From the NCBI GenBank assembly GCA_934373375.1, contig CAKROP010000044.1, positions 1 through 10,799 on the forward strand: a stretch of 10,799 bases of DNA, written 5' to 3'. Positions within the stretch are counted from its first letter, which is position 1. The number at the start of each line of letters is the position of its first letter. A program made the translations under genes and the position numbers. Below the pieces are notes generated by a model that was not told where the DNA came from, made no database searches, and worked only from the letters and a program-made list of their open reading frames with translations. Positions 6,693-10,799 of the stretch are shown here, piece after piece. This DNA is from an uncultured Anaerosacchariphilus sp. (lineage in GTDB: Bacteria > Bacillota > Clostridia > Lachnospirales > Lachnospiraceae).

Positions 6693-8297
6693 TTATTTCG
6701 GCATGCCGAAGGTGTAATTCGGAAGCAGCATCGGAGAAACCTCATCCGTATGCAGTCCCGCCTTTTCCAGCTCCTGTGCATAGCTCTTAAGATGATTAAG
6801 ATTCATCGTTCCAAGCTCTACCTCTTTGCACTTGCGGGCTGCAGCCTTACCTGCGTTGCGGCCAAATACAATGATATCCAGAAGGGAATTGCCCATCAGA
6901 CGGTTTCTTCCGTGAATACCGCCTACCGCCTCGCCGGCTACCAGCAGATTCGGGATTACCTTGGTAAAGCCTTCGCCGCCGATCTCAAGACCGCCGTTCT
7001 GATAATGAAGGGTCGGATAAATCAGAATCGGCTGCTTTCTCATATCGATACCGTAGTTCAGGAACATACGAAGCATAGCCGGAATTCTCTTTTCAATGGT
7101 ACCCTCGCCGTGAATCATCTCAATCATCGGGGTATCCAGCCAGATACCATAACCGGTCGGCGTGGGAACGCCCTTGCCTCTGGCCGTACACTCCCGGATA
7201 ATGGAGGCTGCGGACACATCGCGGGTCTCCAGCGGATGCATGAATGCCTCGCCGTCCACATTGATCAGCATGGCGCCTACAGAACGGACCTTCTCGGTTA
7301 CCAGCGCGCCGAAGATCTGCGCCGGATAAGCCGCTCCGGTGGGGTGATACTGAATTGTATCCTGGTACAAAAGCGGCGCTCCCGCACGATAACCCATCAC
7401 CAGTCCGTCTGCTGTTGCTCCGTAATGATTGGAGGTGGGGAAGTGCTGATAATGCAGTCTTCCTGCTCCGCCGGTGGCAATGATAACGGTCTTGGCTCTC
7501 GCCACCTTGTACTCTCCGGTTTCCATATTCTGGAGAACGGCGCCTGCCACCTGTCCCCTGTCATCCTTAATCAGCTCTACAGCTGCGGTGAAATCTACCA
7601 CCGGAATCTGACGGTTCCATACCTCGTCCCGGAGCACACGCATAATCTCCGCTCCGGAATAGTCCTTGCAGGCGTGCATTCTCTTTCTGGAGGTTCCGCC
7701 GCCGTGTGTGGTAATCATCCGGCCGTCCTTGTCCTTATCAAACATAACGCCCAGGTCATTGAGCCACTGGATCGCGTCCGGCGCTTCCATAACCAGGCGG
7801 CGCAGAAGCTCCGGTCTGGCTGCGAAATGTCCGCCGCCGAAGGCGTCCAGATAATGCTGCTGGGGAGAATCATTTTCCTTATCCGCAGCCTGGATACCGC
7901 CCTCTGCCATCATGGTGTTGGCGTCACCGATCCGAAGCTTGGTCACCATCATAACGTTGGCGCCTGCCTCATGTGCCTCGATAGCTGCGGAAGAACCGGC
8001 TCCGCCGCCGCCGATGATCAGAACATCCACATCGTAATCCACGTTATCCAAATCAATCGGTACATTTAAAATCCGGCTGTTGGAATGGAGCAGGGTTCCC
8101 AGCTCATAGGGAGCCTTTTCGCCCTTATTGGGGCCGACCTTGATCTCCTGGAAGCCATCCTCCCGGTAATCCGGATGGAATTCCTTAAGAAGCGCGTCCT
8201 TTTCCTCTGCTGTCATTCTTCTGGGCTCCACGCCGATACGCTGTGCTCTTGTGGCCTCTACTTTTTTAATAGATTCCAGCATTTCCGCTGTATACAT
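6693..8297 (-). CDS. FrdA-like fumarate reductase flavoprotein subunit
   Basis: A 534-residue FAD enzyme of the fumarate reductase/succinate dehydrogenase flavoprotein family, expected to reduce fumarate to succinate in the cytosol. The dinucleotide-binding motif VLIIGGGGAG begins at about residue 92, after an unusual N-terminal region of some 85 residues. AEGG (131-134), HPTG with His318, the RD pair Arg359-Asp360, His431 in HYQNGG and Arg466 in GRNRLMGNSLLD match active-site elements of FrdA. The histidine that binds FAD covalently in membrane-linked enzymes is Asn127 here, so FAD should be bound non-covalently, as in soluble family members. GGAGGGGAG lies just before the ATG, 14 bases after the FeS subunit stop. 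A different unsaturated acid as substrate cannot be excluded, but the fumarase next door favours fumarate. Confidence 0.88.
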   Translation of the reverse strand: MYTAEMLESIKKVEATRAQRIGVEPRRMTAEEKDALLKEFHPDYREDGFQEIKVGPNKGEKAPYELGTLLHSNSRILNVPIDLDNVDYDVDVLIIGGGGAGSSAAIEAHEAGANVMMVTKLRIGDANTMMAEGGIQAADKENDSPQQHYLDAFGGGHFAARPELLRRLVMEAPDAIQWLNDLGVMFDKDKDGRMITTHGGGTSRKRMHACKDYSGAEIMRVLRDEVWNRQIPVVDFTAAVELIKDDRGQVAGAVLQNMETGEYKVARAKTVIIATGGAGRLHYQHFPTSNHYGATADGLVMGYRAGAPLLYQDTIQYHPTGAAYPAQIFGALVTEKVRSVGAMLINVDGEAFMHPLETRDVSAASIIRECTARGKGVPTPTGYGIWLDTPMIEMIHGEGTIEKRIPAMLRMFLNYGIDMRKQPILIYPTLHYQNGGLEIGGEGFTKVIPNLLVAGEAVGGIHGRNRLMGNSLLDIIVFGRNAGKAAARKCKEVELGTMNLNHLKSYAQELEKAGLHTDEVSPMLLPNYTFGMPK

Positions 8298-8311
8298 AGT
8301 CCGCTCCCCTC

Positions 8312-8986
8312 CTATTTCTCAATCTCTCGGTTGTTGTACAGTTCCTTCATTTCCTCGATGGGCTTCTCCATAATCTGCTCAATCAGCTCGTCAAAGGCTC
8401 CATGATGGATATCCTCCACACGCTGCTCCAGGTGCTCTGCTTTGGGCGCGATGTACTTTCCGGTCAGTCTTCTGGCCAGCACGCCTACCATGGGGTGGGA
8501 AATGCCTGCCGGACAACGGGAGGTACAGATACCGCAGCCGATGCAGTCGAAGGATTCCTCGGCGCATTTCTCAAAATCACCTCTCTGGGCATATGCGATG
8601 TACTGCATGACATTCAGGGACTGGGGACAGCCCTTGGTGCAGGCATTGCAGCCGATACAGCTGTAGATCTCCGGGTAGAGATCCATCATCACACGCTGCT
8701 TTGCACTGATCTCATCCATATCGTAGTTGCGCTTGTCTGCCGGGAAGAAGGGCAGGGTCGCGATGTACATGCCCTCCTGTACCTGTGTCTGACAGGCCAG
8801 GCAGGTCTTCAGTTCGTTATTGCCCTTGATTCTGTAAATGGTTGCGCAGGCACCACAGAAGCCGTGGCGGCAGCCGCAGCCGCGCACCAGCTTATAGCCT
8901 GCGTATTCCATAGCCGTCATGATGGTAAGCTCAGCGGGTACGGAATACTTTTTTCCATAGAAATATACGTTTACCATTTCCTGCAT
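8312..8986 (-). CDS. FrdB-like iron-sulfur subunit with 2Fe-2S and two 4Fe-4S motifs
   Basis: A 224-residue electron-transfer protein. An N-terminal ferredoxin-like domain carries the plant-type 2Fe-2S pattern (Cys39, Cys44, Cys47 and Cys65 in LAC). Two CxxCxxCxxxCP motifs follow: CIGCNACTKGCP (110-121) and CIGCGICTSRCP (148-159). Classical FrdB proteins instead have one 4Fe-4S and one 3Fe-4S cluster; the second full 4Fe-4S motif here recalls HdrC and TfrB. The cysteine-rich CCG domains of TfrB are missing. An in-frame ATG at 9103 would overlap the previous gene by 74 bases. The ATG at 8986, just after that gene and with GAAAGGA upstream, gives the normal N-terminus. Its spacing is rather long (about 14 bases), so the next ATG (8977) is a minor alternative. 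It should carry electrons to the FrdA-like subunit. Confidence 0.87.
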   Translation of the reverse strand: MQEMVNVYFYGKKYSVPAELTIMTAMEYAGYKLVRGCGCRHGFCGACATIYRIKGNNELKTCLACQTQVQEGMYIATLPFFPADKRNYDMDEISAKQRVMMDLYPEIYSCIGCNACTKGCPQSLNVMQYIAYAQRGDFEKCAEESFDCIGCGICTSRCPAGISHPMVGVLARRLTGKYIAPKAEHLEQRVEDIHHGAFDELIEQIMEKPIEEMKELYNNREIEK

Positions 8987-9029
8987 GTTCTTTATACCGT
9001 TCCTTTCAAAGTTTGGAATATTTACTGCT

Positions 9030-9893
9030 CTAGTATTCGGGAGGTAACTCATCGATCTCATCGCAGCGGAATACGGGGCCGTCTTTGCATACGTATTTGG
9101 CACCGATGTTGCAGCGGCCGCATTTACCGATACCGCATTTCATACGAAGCTCCAGGGTCGTGTACACCTGGGTCTTGTTAAAGCCCAGCTCCATCAGGCC
9201 CGCCAGTACGAATTTGATCATAATGGGCGGTCCGCAGACCAGTACGGTCTTATTGGTGTCGAAGCCGATTTCTTTCAGATAGGAAGGAACGAAGCCCACA
9301 TGGCCGTCCCAGCCCTCCTGCTCCCGGTCGATGGTCAGATATACATTGACGCCCGGCGTCTTCATCCAGACCTCCTGAATCTCCTTGAGCTGTACCAGAT
9401 CGTCCGCGGAACGGGAACCGTAGAGAATATCTACCGTACCGTAATTGTCCCGGTTATCCAGCACGTAATTGATGACAGAGCGAAGGGGCGCAAGGCCGAT
9501 TCCTCCGGCGATAAACAGAAGATTCTGTTTCTTCAGCGCTGTTTCCACCGGAAAGGCATTTCCGTAGGGACCGCGCACGGTAATCTCGTCTCCCACATTC
9601 ATTCCATGCAGGTAATCTGTCAGGGATCCGCAGCGCTTAATGCTGAACTCCTGATATTCTTTGTTGGTGGGGGAAGATGTGATAGAGAACATCGCCTCGC
9701 CCACACCGGGAACCGATACCATGGCACACTGACCCGGCATATGCTCAAAAAGCTTCTTGCCGTCTCTTCCCACTACCCGGAAGGTTTTAACGTCCGGAGT
9801 TTCCGTGCGGATATCCGTCACCACGCCAATCATAGGAATCAGCGCGTCTACTCTGATATCATTTGCGTGTCCGCCGCAGGTACATTCACTCAT
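9030..9893 (-). CDS. AsrB/HydG/PyrK-like FAD and NAD(P)H-binding electron-transfer subunit
   Basis: A 287-residue ferredoxin-reductase-like protein that should take electrons from NAD(P)H via FAD to iron-sulfur partners. The FAD domain (about 15-115) includes the MFSITSSP segment. The NAD(P)-binding domain (about 120-235) shows GGIGLAPLRSVI (130-141) and CGPPIMI (220-226). The C-terminal cluster motif uses Cys253, Cys258, Cys261 and Cys269, with the KDGPVF tail seen in PyrK and AsrB; Cys277 is extra. The ATG at 9893 has GGAGG eight bases upstream and overlaps the preceding gene by eight bases, in ATGAGTGA. The in-frame GTG at 9902 lies inside the ribosome site and is rejected. The family serves anaerobic sulfite reductase, sulfhydrogenase and FlxABCD-Hdr complexes. 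No sulfite reductase gene is visible here, so a role as NAD(P)H input for the FrdA/B-like pair is inferred. Confidence 0.88.
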   Translation of the reverse strand: MSECTCGGHANDIRVDALIPMIGVVTDIRTETPDVKTFRVVGRDGKKLFEHMPGQCAMVSVPGVGEAMFSITSSPTNKEYQEFSIKRCGSLTDYLHGMNVGDEITVRGPYGNAFPVETALKKQNLLFIAGGIGLAPLRSVINYVLDNRDNYGTVDILYGSRSADDLVQLKEIQEVWMKTPGVNVYLTIDREQEGWDGHVGFVPSYLKEIGFDTNKTVLVCGPPIMIKFVLAGLMELGFNKTQVYTTLELRMKCGIGKCGRCNIGAKYVCKDGPVFRCDEIDELPPEY

Positions 9894-10799
9894 TTCCCTC
9901 ACCTCCCAGTTTCTTGATCACTTTTACAATATTTAAGGATGACGGGCACTTGCTGACGCAGCGGCCGCAGCCTACGCAGGAATACATGCCGTCATTGTTG
10001 GCCGGATAATAAACCAGCTTATGCATAAATCTCTGGCGGAAGCGCTGAAGCTGACTGGTACGCATATTGCCGTGGGCCATCATGGTAAAATCGGAATACA
10101 TGCAGGAATCCCAGCACCGGTAATGCTGAATTCCGGCCTTGCCTCCGTCAAAATCACGGATGTCGTAGCACTGGCAGGTGGGGCACACGAAGGTGCAGGT
10201 GCCGCAGCCGAGGCAGGGCTTATACAGATCCTCCCAGACCGGGGAAACAAAAAGCTCCATGGTATTTTCCGGTTTGAACCGGGACAAATCCAGGTGGGAC
10301 AGAGGAAGCTTCCCGATGATGGTGCGAATCGCCGCCTGCTCCTCTTCCACTGCTTTTTCTCCTGCTGCGTCTGTTTCTGTAAAGGAGTCTGCCAGGGCTT
10401 CTTTCACAAATGCAGTCAGGGTCTCGCCCTTTTCTGTAAGAGATTTCCAATATAAAGTGTCGCCCACAAACCAGGTCTCCACATCTGCGCCCGGCTCTGC
10501 CGCGTCCACATCGAAGTTCTTACAGAAACAGGTTTCATCCGGCTCGTGGCAGGCCAGAGACACAATAGTGCCATGCTCTCTTCTGGCCGCGTAATAGGTG
10601 TCCACCGGATCCGTCAGGAACACATTGTCCAGAACCTTCACCGCACGCACGTCGCAGGCGCGCATGCCGAATACCACAAAGGGCTTCTCCTGAAGGGCAA
10701 CCGGGTCGATGCTGACCTTTCCGCCCTCATAGAGGCTCTTATAGAGCACCTCGCTCTGGGGGAAGAAGCAGTCCTTACCGGTCTTCACTGTCTTTAGGG
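9886..10799 (-). CDS. AsrA/HydB-like 4Fe-4S electron-transfer subunit (N-terminus beyond the window)
   Basis: The reading frame stays open to the right edge, and no start with a ribosome site is visible; a GTG at 10788 is almost certainly internal. By comparison with AsrA and sulfhydrogenase beta subunits, where the FFPQSE segment lies well inside the protein, some 60-80 residues are probably missing. Numbering from that GTG: GMRACDVRAV (41-50), a CxxxxxxCxC group (80-89), a first cluster motif CLGCGTCTFVCP (192-203) followed by Cys205, Cys207, Cys225 and Cys229, and a second CVGCGRCVSKCP (271-282). The protein should relay electrons through 4Fe-4S clusters and is the usual partner of the FAD/NAD(P)H subunit encoded next, which it overlaps by eight bases. 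In this context it likely belongs to the fumarate-reductase complex. Confidence 0.85.
   Translation of the reverse strand, partial: LKTVKTGKDCFFPQSEVLYKSLYEGGKVSIDPVALQEKPFVVFGMRACDVRAVKVLDNVFLTDPVDTYYAARREHGTIVSLACHEPDETCFCKNFDVDAAEPGADVETWFVGDTLYWKSLTEKGETLTAFVKEALADSFTETDAAGEKAVEEEQAAIRTIIGKLPLSHLDLSRFKPENTMELFVSPVWEDLYKPCLGCGTCTFVCPTCQCYDIRDFDGGKAGIQHYRCWDSCMYSDFTMMAHGNMRTSQLQRFRQRFMHKLVYYPANNDGMYSCVGCGRCVSKCPSSLNIVKVIKKLGGEGNE

Noticed and set aside
6750..8069. Long open frame of about 439 codons on the plus strand
   Set aside because: It lies entirely opposite the FrdA-like gene, its protein shows no recognisable domain, and it is explained by codon bias of the real gene.
8987..9103. 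N-terminal extension of the FrdB-like protein starting at 9103
   Set aside because: It would overlap the upstream oxidoreductase gene by 74 bases and adds no family-like sequence; the ATG at 8986 fits the 2Fe-2S domain start.
6693..10799. Electron-bifurcating Hdr-type complex
   Set aside because: AsrA/AsrB-like proteins also occur beside HdrABC, but no HdrA-like flavin subunit and no CCG-domain HdrB is encoded in the window, so bifurcation is not supported.
9030..10799. Anaerobic sulfite reductase operon (asrABC)
   Set aside because: The two genes resemble asrA and asrB, but the next genes are FrdB- and FrdA-like and no siroheme sulfite reductase subunit is present on this side.

Overview
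The window looks like chromosomal DNA from a strict or facultative anaerobe of the Clostridia, most likely a Lachnospiraceae-type gut bacterium. This is inferred from near-consensus Firmicutes Shine-Dalgarno sites (GGAGGTGA type), sigma-A-like promoters, a two-subunit oxygen-sensitive class I fumarase, and a fumarate-reductase-like enzyme with no quinone-linked membrane anchor. The species cannot be named from the sequence alone. Every gene I can support lies on the minus strand, so transcription runs from the right edge to the left edge.

Right part (10799 to 5496). A tightly packed run of five genes encodes, in transcription order: an AsrA/HydB-like protein with 4Fe-4S motifs (its N-terminus lies beyond the edge), an AsrB/HydG/PyrK-like FAD/NAD(P)H oxidoreductase with a Cys cluster, a short FrdB-like 2Fe-2S plus two 4Fe-4S protein, a FrdA-like flavoprotein, and an AspT/SucE-family exchanger. 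Middle part (5495 to 4000). After a short gap holding a good promoter come the alpha and beta subunits of a class I fumarase. Together these genes form a plausible pathway: dicarboxylate uptake with succinate export, malate to fumarate, and fumarate to succinate with electrons drawn from NAD(P)H. No membrane anchor, cytochrome or quinone-binding subunit is present. The first four genes are therefore a candidate soluble NAD(P)H:fumarate reductase assembled from modules otherwise known in sulfite reductase and sulfhydrogenase complexes. This is the most interesting system in the window.

Left-middle part (3975 to 2728). A DUF1275/YoaK-type membrane protein and a YbaK-type Cys-tRNA(Pro) deacylase follow the fumarase genes with no terminator in between. 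The run closes at a strong hairpin terminator (2670-2704).

Left part (2640 to 93). An OmpR-family response regulator, its sensor histidine kinase and an acylphosphatase form a compact three-gene operon with its own extended -10 promoter. At the left edge a strong promoter (TTGACA, 17-bp spacer, TAAAGT) with an A/T-tract region upstream points out of the window, so another transcription unit starts there. No RNA gene, mobile element, CRISPR array or attachment site was seen.
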